Of a stretch of 64,000 nucleotides of DNA, positions 17,459-25,319 are shown one piece after another. Within the stretch, counting starts at the first letter, position 1. Every line of letters begins with the position of its first letter. This DNA comes from Arthrobacter sp. MYb214 (GTDB taxonomy: Bacteria; Actinomycetota; Actinomycetes; Actinomycetales; Micrococcaceae), in the NCBI RefSeq assembly GCF_002979865.1, contig NZ_PCPZ01000006.1, forward strand, positions 62,001 to 126,000, read 5' to 3'. Below the pieces are notes generated by a model. It was not told the DNA's origin and searched no databases. It worked only from the letters and a program-made list of their open reading frames with translations. The position numbers were made by a program, and so were the translations under genes.

Positions 17459-18955
17459 GTGTGGCCAAGTAATGAAGTCTTCTTGCAGATTGGCGGCGTT
17501 CTCTGGAGCGTGCTGGTCGCAATAGAGCTAGCGGTTCGCTACTTCATGATCGGCATCGTTCCGGGCAACCGGCGCCCCACCACCGCCATGGCATGGCTAT
17601 TGGCTATCTTCTTCCTGCCCGTTGTGGGACTTGTCGCATACTGGCTTTTCGCCAATCCGCACCTGTCGCGCCGCCGCTTGGAAAAGCAGCGGCGTGCGCA
17701 CGATGAAATCATGAAGGCCACGAGCCACATGCAGCTGCCCGAAGAATTCCATTCCCAGGAGGAATGGGTCGAATCGGCAGTCATGCTCAACCGCAATCTT
17801 GGTGCCATGCCGCTGGAAGGCGGCAACCAGGTAGAGGTCATTTCCGATTACCGGGCTTCGCTCGATGCCATGCGCAAGGAAATCGATAACGCCACCCGCT
17901 ATGTGCACATCCAGTTCTACATCATGGGCGATGACCCGGATTATGTTGGACCGGTACTCGATGCGCTGGAAGCGGCCGCGGAGCGCGGCGTGCACGTCCG
18001 GTTGCTCTTCGACCACCTGGGAACCTTGCGCGTCAAGGGCTACAAGGATTTCAAGAAGCGGCTGAAGAAATCCGGTATCAACTGGCGCCCGATGCTGCCC
18101 ATCGACCTGATTGGCCGTCGTTGGCGCCGCCCGGATCTGCGCAACCACCGCAAGATCCTCGTTGTTGATGGCGAGGTGGCCTTCACCGGAAGCCAGAACC
18201 TGATTGAACCCGGCTACAAGCGCGAGTCCTCGCATAAGGTGGGCCGCGAATGGGTTGAAATGATGCTCCGGGTCGAAGGTCCGCTGGTGCGCAGCCTCGA
18301 CGTCACTTTCGCTACCGACTGGTGGCAGGAGGACGACGACCAGGAAGTGCTGATGGACATGGCCGAGGCCCGCCACCCGCTGGCCTATGAGGAACGTCCC
18401 GGTTCCACCCTGGCGCAGCTGCTGCCCAGCGGCCCCGGATACGGTACCGAGAACAACCTCAGGCTGTTCAATACGCTGATCTATTCTGCCTCCGAACGCC
18501 TGGAAATCACCAGCCCCTACTTCGTTCCCGACGATTCGCTGCTCTATGCCATCACCACTGCCGCCCAGCGCGGAGTAGAAGTGGAATTGTATGTTTGCGA
18601 AGAGGGCGACCAGTTCCTGGTGCACCACGCGCAGCAGTCCTACTACCAGCAGCTGCTGGAAGCCGGCGTGCGCATTCACCGCTACCCGGCACCGATGGTG
18701 CTGCATACCAAGTGCTTCACCGTGGATAACGACGTGGCCGTGGTGGGATCCTCGAATATGGACATGCGCTCATTCAGCCTGAACATGGAAATTTCCGTGA
18801 TGCTGCTGGGCAAGGAAATGGTCGATGCGGTTAATCAGGTGCAGAACCACTACCGCGGGATTTCCTCGGAAATCACCCTCTCGCAGTGGCGCCGCCGTCC
18901 TCGCATGCAACGCTGGATCGACAACGTGGCTCGCTTGACGGCCACCTTGCAATAA
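17459..18955 (+). CDS. cls: Cardiolipin synthase (phospholipase D family)
   Basis: This 498-aa membrane enzyme joins two phosphatidylglycerol molecules, or PG with CDP-DAG, into cardiolipin. There are two N-terminal helices (about 10-65, a PLDc_N-type region). Two HKD motifs follow: His230 in HRKILVVDGEVAFTGSQN and His416 in HTKCFTVDNDVAVVGSSN. The frame is open from 17315. GTG 17459 is chosen because AAGGGGG (17445-17451) lies 7 nt upstream and homology begins there. It sits between pabC and pabB, both on the opposite strand. Confidence 0.92.
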   Translation: MWPSNEVFLQIGGVLWSVLVAIELAVRYFMIGIVPGNRRPTTAMAWLLAIFFLPVVGLVAYWLFANPHLSRRRLEKQRRAHDEIMKATSHMQLPEEFHSQEEWVESAVMLNRNLGAMPLEGGNQVEVISDYRASLDAMRKEIDNATRYVHIQFYIMGDDPDYVGPVLDALEAAAERGVHVRLLFDHLGTLRVKGYKDFKKRLKKSGINWRPMLPIDLIGRRWRRPDLRNHRKILVVDGEVAFTGSQNLIEPGYKRESSHKVGREWVEMMLRVEGPLVRSLDVTFATDWWQEDDDQEVLMDMAEARHPLAYEERPGSTLAQLLPSGPGYGTENNLRLFNTLIYSASERLEITSPYFVPDDSLLYAITTAAQRGVEVELYVCEEGDQFLVHHAQQSYYQQLLEAGVRIHRYPAPMVLHTKCFTVDNDVAVVGSSNMDMRSFSLNMEISVMLLGKEMVDAVNQVQNHYRGISSEITLSQWRRRPRMQRWIDNVARLTATLQ

Positions 18956-18956
18956 T

Positions 18957-20975
18957 TCAGTTGGCTTGAGTGTCTTGCGGGAAGCTGGCGCCCAGCGCTT
19001 GAAGCACGCCACGGGATTTGGTGATGACCTCGTCCCACTCTTCAGCGGGCACCGAATCAGCGGTGATTGCCCCGCCAAGGCCCAGGCTCAACCGCCATGA
19101 CTGGTCAGCTAGCCGGTCGCACACCAGGGTTCGGATCACCACGGAGAAATCGGCGGCACCATCAGCACCCAGATACCCCACGGCCCCGGAGTACAGGCCG
19201 CGGGCACGGTGCTCTTCGAGCTCATCCAAGATGCTCATCGTGGACAGCTTCGGTGCACCGGTCATGGAGCCCGGCGGGAAAGCTTCGCGCAGGGCTTCGG
19301 CGGCCAGCTGCGGGGAGGATAGCGTGGCGTCGATGGTGGAGACCATCTGGTGCACTGTCGCGTAGGTTTCCACCGCGCACAGCCGGGCAACCTTCACCGA
19401 CCCGGGAACCGCATGGTGCGACAGGTCGTTGCGCAACAGGTCAACGATCATGATGTTCTCGGCCCGGTCCTTGGGATGGGTGGCCAGATCATGCTTCAAC
19501 GCGAGATCTGATTCTTCATTTTCGCCACGCGGCCGGGTGCCCTTGATCGGCTCGGCCCGCAACTGCCCGTCCTTGGACAGCGCGAGGAACCGTTCCGGTG
19601 AAATGCTGGCGATTTGCAGATCAGTGAAACGCAGGTAGTGGGCAAACGGTGCAGGGCTGGAGCGGCGCATCCGGCAGTAGGCCTCGAACGGATCGAACAG
19701 TTCGGCATGGGCCGTCAGTTCGGTAGTCAGGCAAACTTCGTAGGTGTTGCCTTCATAGATCTCGCGTTGGGCCTGGCGTATCTTCTGCTTGTAACCGGCT
19801 TCGGTATCCGCGCAGCTGAACTGCGGGATAGGCAACGGGTGGTGGGCGCGCAGTTCTGGAGGATTGCCCAACAGGATGCTCAGCGCTGCTGCCGGTTCGC
19901 TAATGCTGTGCAGATGCATCTGGCCTTCTTGATGGTCAATGACCACCACGGTATCCGGCGCAAAGAACTGGGCATCGGGGCGCACCCGCCCGGGTTCAAC
20001 CACTGCCTGCAGATCCGCGGCGCCGAGCTCGCGCTTGAGCTCATAACCGAGGTACCCCACCCATGCCGGCAGCGGGTAGCCGGCTTTAGCGGTGGTTCCG
20101 GCAGGCCAGAGGCCTGCCAGCGCGCAGAAGAAATCCTCGCCCAGCCGTACTTGCGCTCCGGGCAAGCTGACGGTGGTGCCGTGGCTGGTGGCGCTCAGTA
20201 CCGGGGGCTGTTCTGCCGCCGAAAGCGCGATCAACGAATAGCGGTTGCGTCCCAACGGGTCGCTGAGCTTATGGCTTGTTGATTCCAGTAGTGCGGCATG
20301 CGGAAGGGACCGGGCCAGTTCCTCGAAGAGTGACGCCGTATCGGCTGGCGCCTCGTAGCTCTGGCGGAAGGCTGGGGCAATGGGGGACTGGTCGGAGCGG
20401 AGGCAAAGCTGGCGCATCATGGCCGGCAGGTAGCGGCAGGAACGCGCCCAGATATCGATGGGGTCGTGGTCGCCAGCGGCATCAATGAGCAGGGTTGCTG
20501 CGGCGTGCGGCTGATGGGCCAGCAGGTACCGTTCCTCTTGTTCGGCCCACATCTGCCAGTACGGACGGTAGGCCTGTCCATCGCGTGCCAGCGCCCGATC
20601 GCGGCGGAAGCTTTCGGGTGCTTCCAGCCAGATCCCGATATCGAGGAACTCTCGGGCGTCGGAATGGATCGCTCCTACGCCTTCGATGATCACTACCTCG
20701 GCCGGAGTGAAGTTCTTGGATGCGCCAAGGGCACCCGCGGCCCAGTCCCAGGTGGGGTAGGTGATCGTGTTGCCTGCTGCGAGCTGAGGCAGGATCCGGT
20801 GGTAGAGATCGAAGGACAGGTGCAGCCCGTCCCAACCGTGGTAGAGCTCTTCGAGGCGCAAAATAGCTATGGAGGCGGTGGCTTCCAGGTATTTCGCTAG
20901 GTCTGTTGCAAAGGTGCTTTTGCCGGATCCGGAACGCCCGTCAATGGCAATCAGCGTTGGTCTAGCGGTTTCCAC
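18957..20975 (-). CDS. pabB: Aminodeoxychorismate synthase component I (PabB) with N-terminal P-loop kinase-like domain
   Basis: This 672-aa two-part protein has residues about 1-190 resembling uridine-kinase-like P-loop NTPases: Walker A GRSGSGKST, LEELYHGWDG, and VVIIEGVGA as a Walker B-like strand. Residues about 215-672 are a complete chorismate-using PabB: SDPLGRNRYSLIAL, EPIKGTRPRG, DLLRNDLSHH, PPGSMTGAPK, GLYSGAVGYLG, and the GGAITADS region. PabB converts chorismate to aminodeoxychorismate using ammonia. No PabA glutaminase is visible in the window or in this protein; the usual partner position is taken by the kinase-like domain. It overlaps the upstream phosphatase gene by 14 bp. Confidence 0.88.
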   Translation of the reverse strand: METARPTLIAIDGRSGSGKSTFATDLAKYLEATASIAILRLEELYHGWDGLHLSFDLYHRILPQLAAGNTITYPTWDWAAGALGASKNFTPAEVVIIEGVGAIHSDAREFLDIGIWLEAPESFRRDRALARDGQAYRPYWQMWAEQEERYLLAHQPHAAATLLIDAAGDHDPIDIWARSCRYLPAMMRQLCLRSDQSPIAPAFRQSYEAPADTASLFEELARSLPHAALLESTSHKLSDPLGRNRYSLIALSAAEQPPVLSATSHGTTVSLPGAQVRLGEDFFCALAGLWPAGTTAKAGYPLPAWVGYLGYELKRELGAADLQAVVEPGRVRPDAQFFAPDTVVVIDHQEGQMHLHSISEPAAALSILLGNPPELRAHHPLPIPQFSCADTEAGYKQKIRQAQREIYEGNTYEVCLTTELTAHAELFDPFEAYCRMRRSSPAPFAHYLRFTDLQIASISPERFLALSKDGQLRAEPIKGTRPRGENEESDLALKHDLATHPKDRAENIMIVDLLRNDLSHHAVPGSVKVARLCAVETYATVHQMVSTIDATLSSPQLAAEALREAFPPGSMTGAPKLSTMSILDELEEHRARGLYSGAVGYLGADGAADFSVVIRTLVCDRLADQSWRLSLGLGGAITADSVPAEEWDEVITKSRGVLQALGASFPQDTQAN

Positions 20976-21471
20976 GAGAGGCGATGTTACTCCGCACGTA
21001 ATCTACAAGGGCAGGCAGGGAAGCAGAAATGAGTTTCCAGGTCTCGCGGAAGTCTCCGGCATCACCGTACCAGGGGTCATAGATGCCCTGCTGGTCGTGC
21101 GGGGAGCTCGCGGTTCCCGGATCAAAGGAACGGAACATCCGCAGTTGCGGACGTTCGCTCGGATCGATTTCGGCCAATTCGGGAACGAGTTCCTCGAAGT
21201 GGTCGGTGTCCATCGCCAGTACGAGATCCATCTTGGCGATTTCGTCCGAGTCGATCTGGGCAGCAATGTGCTCGGATGCATCAAGTCCATGGCTGCGCAG
21301 AGTACTGGCAGCACGCTCATCGATGCGCTTCCCGACTTCACCGTCGGTGATGGCTCGCGATATGACCTCGACCTGCGAGACCTCGGCATCCTTGAGCGCA
21401 TTCTTGAGCATGTACTCGGCCATAGGCGAACGGCAAATATTTCCCGTGCACACGATCATTATCCGGAACAT
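20962..21471 (-). CDS. Low-molecular-weight protein-tyrosine phosphatase
   Basis: This 169-aa cytosolic phosphatase has the signature loop VCTGNICRS at residues 7-15 (nucleophile Cys8, Arg14). The general-acid loop DPWYGD is near the C-terminus. Actinobacterial members dephosphorylate tyrosine kinases or host proteins, or act on arginine phosphate; the substrate here is unknown. TAGACT lies 6 nt before the ATG, suggesting a leaderless mRNA. Its 3' end overlaps pabB by 14 bp, so the two are probably co-transcribed. Confidence 0.9.
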   Translation of the reverse strand: MFRIMIVCTGNICRSPMAEYMLKNALKDAEVSQVEVISRAITDGEVGKRIDERAASTLRSHGLDASEHIAAQIDSDEIAKMDLVLAMDTDHFEELVPELAEIDPSERPQLRMFRSFDPGTASSPHDQQGIYDPWYGDAGDFRETWKLISASLPALVDYVRSNIASRGNR

Positions 21472-21477
21472 GGCATC

Positions 21478-21483
21478 AGTCTA
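21478..21483 (-). promoter_or_regulatory. -10 element of the phosphatase-pabB unit, leaderless type
   Basis: On the minus strand TAGACT ends 6 nt before the ATG at 21471, with no Shine-Dalgarno. Confidence 0.45.
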
Positions 21484-21610
21484 TGGGCACAAGGCGATTC
21501 GATCGATAGCTACGCGCCCGTTTCCCGGCAACAAATCGGCAACGATTCGGAAATTGGCCCGGGAATCGGTTCACGGCTAGGAGTTCTACGGCAAGAGCGG
21601 GGCGAAAATG

Positions 21611-22234
21611 CTAGTGCATGAGCAGCAGGAGCGCGGCGACCAGGATGAACAGTACGCCGAAGAGGACGTTCAGCAACTTGGCGCCGCGGTAAGTAGCGGT
21701 GAAGCGCTGGAAGGTGCGGGCCGTGCCGGCAAAGAAGAAGAACATCACCGCAATGTCCACCACGATGACCGTGCCGATGAAGATGGCATATTGCGCCAGG
21801 AGCGGCTGATCAGTGCGGATGAACTGCGGGGTGAAAGCCAGGAAGAAGACGATGGCCTTCGGATTGAGCAGGTTGACCAGGATGCCCCGGTTGAGCATGG
21901 ACCAGCGGGTCAGGCGATGCCCGGTGCTAGTTCCGTCGGAGGCGACCTCCGGCTTGGAGAGCAGCATGCGGATACCGAGGTACACCAGATAGGCAGCGCC
22001 TGCGTAGCGGATGATGGCGAATAGCAACGGCGAGCTGGCCACGAGCAGCCCGACTCCGGCGGCAACGATCACCACGTGGATCAGCAAGGCGATCTGCTGC
22101 CCGAGCACGCCCCAAATGGAAGCGCGCCAGCCTTGGCGCATCGAATTGCTCATCGTATTGATGGCTCCGGCCCCGGGGGTGAAGCTGATGACGATGCAGG
22201 CGCTGAGAAGGGATATCCAGAGTGAAAGGGTCAC
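21611..22234 (-). CDS. LysE/RhtB family amino-acid exporter
   Basis: This 207-aa protein has six predicted membrane helices. The N-terminal SFTPGAGAINTMSNSMRQGWRA and LVYLGIRMLL match the LysE/RhtB signature (P.P......G..G). The C-terminal half contains GILVNLLNPKAIVFFLAF. It exports amino acids or related small metabolites; the substrate is not predictable. It starts with GTG overlapping the marR stop by 3 bp, so it is likely co-expressed with the regulator. Confidence 0.88.
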   Translation of the reverse strand: MTLSLWISLLSACIVISFTPGAGAINTMSNSMRQGWRASIWGVLGQQIALLIHVVIVAAGVGLLVASSPLLFAIIRYAGAAYLVYLGIRMLLSKPEVASDGTSTGHRLTRWSMLNRGILVNLLNPKAIVFFLAFTPQFIRTDQPLLAQYAIFIGTVIVVDIAVMFFFFAGTARTFQRFTATYRGAKLLNVLFGVLFILVAALLLLMH

Positions 22235-22743
22235 TGCTTAAGGCTAGTGTCCGTCGCGCTCTTGGCTGGTTTCGTTGCTCGCTGTGTTACGACTTCTTCG
22301 CGCGCGCTGTCCACGCCGGCGACGGCTTCTGCCATGAAGCGGGCTATGACCTGCAGCTGCTGCTCGTCGTAGTGGCTGATCACTTCCCGCATTTTGGCAC
22401 CTAGCGGCATGAACATTTCCATGCCCTTGCCGCGGGCTTTGGGTGTCATGGCGATGCGGATGACACGGCGATCCCGGTCCGAGCGCTGGCGCTCGATCAT
22501 TCCCAGTTTTTCCAGGCGGTCGAGCATGGCGGTGGTAGCCGGAGAACTCAGTTGCAGGTCGCGGCTCAGGTCGCGCGGGGAAGGCAGAAGGCTGCGCTGC
22601 TCGTATTTCATGATGATTGACAGCGCATTCATATCCGTGCGGTGCGTTGCGTAAAGTGCTCCGGTGGACTCAACGTAGCGGTCCGAGGCTTGGCCGAATT
22701 CCTGCAGGAGCATGACCAAATTGTGCTGTTCTCTTGCGCTCAT
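22231..22743 (-). CDS. MarR family transcriptional regulator
   Basis: This 170-aa winged-helix regulator has its DNA-binding region at about 50-110: PSPRDLSRDLQLSSPATTAMLDRLEKLGMIERQRSDRDRRVIRI. A C-terminal extension of about 25 residues is polar. It is divergent from the MMPL exporter over a short AT-rich interval and leads the LysE gene, so it plausibly controls both. The ATG at 22741-22743 is preceded by TAGGAT at 7-nt spacing without a Shine-Dalgarno. Confidence 0.9.
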   Translation of the reverse strand: MSAREQHNLVMLLQEFGQASDRYVESTGALYATHRTDMNALSIIMKYEQRSLLPSPRDLSRDLQLSSPATTAMLDRLEKLGMIERQRSDRDRRVIRIAMTPKARGKGMEMFMPLGAKMREVISHYDEQQLQVIARFMAEAVAGVDSAREEVVTQRATKPAKSATDTSLKQ

Positions 22744-22750
22744 AGGCGCA

Positions 22751-22756
22751 ATCCTA
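22751..22756 (-). promoter_or_regulatory. -10 element of marR, leaderless type
   Basis: On the minus strand TAGGAT ends 7 nt before the marR ATG. Confidence 0.45.
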
Positions 22757-22872
22757 GTCGGAAAAGCATTTAATAGCCTGGGAAGTATTTCTACGATGGA
22801 AGTAAGTCTTGTAGTATGGCATTCGGATCGCCCTTTGATCCACCGCCAGCAATCACGAGTGAGGACGGATCA

Positions 22873-25014
22873 GTGGCGCATGTAGCGAAAACCGACCAGC
22901 CATCGGGCAAGAAGCGATTGGACAAGAAGGGTATCGGCATCAGGGCAGGAATCTACGCCCTGCTGATCATCCTCTGGCTGGGTGTAGCCGGAATCGGCGG
23001 CCCGACCTTCGGCAAGCTTTCCGAGGTCCAGACCAACGACCAGACCTCCTTCCTCCCGGCCACCGCCGAAGCAACCGAAGCCCTGGAATGGCAGAACAAA
23101 TTCCGCTCCACCGAAGCAATCCCAGCGGTGGTCCTGCTCACCAGCGATGGCGAGGTCAGCAAGGAAACTGCTGGAGGGGTCGGCGAGGCGCTGAAGGACT
23201 TCACGCATCTGGACGGGCAGATCACCGGGCCCTTCCTCTCCGAGGACGGCAAGGCCGCTGAATTCATCGTTCCGGTCTCCGGCGAGGTGGAGGCCGATAC
23301 CGGAGTCGAAGAGCTGCGGGCGCTCCTGGCCGCCGAGAAGCCCGAGGGCACCACCGCCTACGTCACCGGGCCGGCAGGCTTCAGCGCCGACCTGGTCGAG
23401 GCCTTCGGCGGCATCGACGGCGTGCTGCTGGGCGTGGCCCTGGCAGCTGTGCTGGTGATCCTGCTGCTGGTCTACCGTTCGATCCTGCTTCCCTTCACGG
23501 TGCTGCTCACCTCGGTCGTCGCGCTGTGCGCGGCAATTGTCGCGGTGTACTTCATGGCATCCGAAGGCTGGATCCGGCTCGACGGCCAGGCCCAGGGCAT
23601 CTTGTCCATCCTGGTCATCGGCGCGGCTACCGACTACTCGCTGCTGTTCGTGGCCAGGCACAAGGAAGCGCTCATGGCCGGGCAGGACAAGTGGCAGGCC
23701 GTGGCTTCCGCATGGAAAGGCTCGCTGGAACCGATTGTCGCTTCGGGCGGCACCGTGACGGTGGGCCTGCTGTGCCTGCTGTTCTCCGATCTGAACTCCA
23801 ATAAGGCACTGGGACCCATTGGCGCCTCGGGCATCATCTTCTCGATCGTTGCCGCGTTGACGTTCCTGCCGGCGGTGCTCGGCTTGCTGGGACGGGCCGC
23901 TTACTGGCCCTTCCCGCCCAAGCCGGTGGCCGTGGACGCCCAAGGCCAGGAGAAGGAAGGCCTGTGGGGCCGCATTGCGCGGTTCGTTGCCAGCCATCCG
24001 CGCCCGATCTGGATCATCACCGCTCTGGTGCTCGCCGTGGGAGCGCTGGGCATGACCCAGCTCAAGGCCCATGGCGTGCCGCAGAGCGAGCTGGTGGTAG
24101 GCGGTTCGGAGTCGCGTGACGGGCAGATCGCCCTGGGCGAGCACTTCCCTGGCGGCTCGGGATCCCCGGCCACGGTGATTGTCGATGAAGCCGAAGCGCA
24201 GACGGCCCTGGAAAAGGCCCTTGATGTCACCGGCGTGGATTCGGCCTACTTGCAGGCTGAAGACGGCGGACCGGCCATGGCCGCCCGCGGGGCCGAGCCA
24301 ATGAGCGTCGAAGGCCGCAACCTGATGTCGGTGACGCTGGCCGATGCGGCCGACTCGGATGCCGCCAAGCAGACCGTGGTCGAGCTGCGCGAGCAGCTGC
24401 ATGCGGTCGACGCCGACGCGCTGGTCGGCGGCACCACTGCGACCCAGCTCGATACCAACGAGACGGCCATCGCGGATCTGTTCAAGATCATTCCGATTAC
24501 CCTCCTGGCCATCTTGCTGATCTTGATGCTGCTGCTGCGTTCCATTCTGGCTCCGGTGCTGCTGATCCTGACCACCGTGCTGTCCTACGGTACGGCGATG
24601 GGTGTCAGTGCGCTGGTCTTCAACAATGTCTTCGGCTACGTGGGTGCCGATCCATCCGTACCGCTGTTCGGCTTTGTCTTCCTGGTGGCGCTGGGCGTTG
24701 ACTACAACATCTTCTTGATGACCCGTGTGCGCGAGGAATCCTTGAAGCGCGGAACCCGTGAGGGCATGCGGGTGGGCTTGAAGGTCACCGGCGGCGTGAT
24801 TACCTCCGCCGGCGTGGTGCTTGCCGCTACCTTCGCCGCACTGGGTGTGGTGCCAATCATGTTCCTGGGCCAGTTGGGCTTCATCGTGGCCTTCGGGGTG
24901 CTCTTGGATACCTTCGTCGTGCGAAGCCTGCTGGTGCCGGCGCTGGTCGAAGAAATCGGACCAAAGGTCTGGTGGCCCTCGAAATTGGCGAAGAAGGAAT
25001 TCGAGCTGAACTAG
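22873..25014 (+). CDS. MMPL family RND-type membrane transporter
   Basis: This protein of about 713 aa has two repeats, each with one helix, a large extracytoplasmic domain and five helices. GAATDYSLLFVARHKEAL and LGVDYNIFLMTRVREE are the paired GxxxDY motifs of MMPL/RND proton-relay helices. Such exporters move lipids or drugs; the substrate is unknown. An ATG at 22816 would add 19 residues but overlaps a TAGTAT hexamer and lacks a ribosome site. GTG 22873 has GAGGA 7 nt upstream. The divergent MarR gene suggests a drug-responsive efflux unit. Confidence 0.88.
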   Translation: MAHVAKTDQPSGKKRLDKKGIGIRAGIYALLIILWLGVAGIGGPTFGKLSEVQTNDQTSFLPATAEATEALEWQNKFRSTEAIPAVVLLTSDGEVSKETAGGVGEALKDFTHLDGQITGPFLSEDGKAAEFIVPVSGEVEADTGVEELRALLAAEKPEGTTAYVTGPAGFSADLVEAFGGIDGVLLGVALAAVLVILLLVYRSILLPFTVLLTSVVALCAAIVAVYFMASEGWIRLDGQAQGILSILVIGAATDYSLLFVARHKEALMAGQDKWQAVASAWKGSLEPIVASGGTVTVGLLCLLFSDLNSNKALGPIGASGIIFSIVAALTFLPAVLGLLGRAAYWPFPPKPVAVDAQGQEKEGLWGRIARFVASHPRPIWIITALVLAVGALGMTQLKAHGVPQSELVVGGSESRDGQIALGEHFPGGSGSPATVIVDEAEAQTALEKALDVTGVDSAYLQAEDGGPAMAARGAEPMSVEGRNLMSVTLADAADSDAAKQTVVELREQLHAVDADALVGGTTATQLDTNETAIADLFKIIPITLLAILLILMLLLRSILAPVLLILTTVLSYGTAMGVSALVFNNVFGYVGADPSVPLFGFVFLVALGVDYNIFLMTRVREESLKRGTREGMRVGLKVTGGVITSAGVVLAATFAALGVVPIMFLGQLGFIVAFGVLLDTFVVRSLLVPALVEEIGPKVWWPSKLAKKEFELN

Positions 25015-25067
25015 GCCGCGCGGCGGCCTGTCCCGGGAGCCCTAGTGGTGAACGTCTCCCGGGGCGG

Positions 25068-25113
25068 CAGTGCAAAGCGGGGCCGCTCACAGACGGGCCC
25101 CGCTTTCGCACTG
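25068..25113 (+). terminator. Terminator after the MMPL gene
   Basis: CAGTGCAAAGCGGGGCC (25068-25084) pairs with 25096-25113, with one bulged C in the 3' arm. A second stem, CCCGGGAG/CTCCCGGG, lies just upstream (about 25033-25062). Confidence 0.8.
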
Positions 25114-25319
25114 TAGTATGGATACTTGTGCGTCACCGGAAAATTCTGTGGCGCATGCGTCGACAGTTTAGATTTCCCTCCTGTGAATCGCCCGGAAAAC
25201 CTCCGCCGGTCCACTTTTGGCAGCAGGCCTTCCTTGGCCTTGCATGTTGCGGACTTCCTCCTGGCTCGGCGAAACCCAACGCCTGAAGCAGGCGTGCGAA
25301 TCAGAGAGAAAGTTTGAAT
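25114..25319 (+). promoter_or_regulatory. Promoter and 200-nt leader of the DEAD-box helicase
   Basis: TAGTAT (25114-25119) is a -10-like hexamer. The region to the helicase ATG is about 200 nt and contains a perfect 7-bp hairpin with a 3-nt loop (25279-25295) just before the ribosome site. A TTG-initiated 63-codon frame begins 6 nt after the -10 and stops 2 nt before the helicase start. Its coding potential is uncertain. Confidence 0.45.

Noticed and set aside
22762-22785. GCATTTAATAGC as a definite MarR operator
   Set aside because: The palindrome is imperfect and short; mentioned only as a candidate in the findings.
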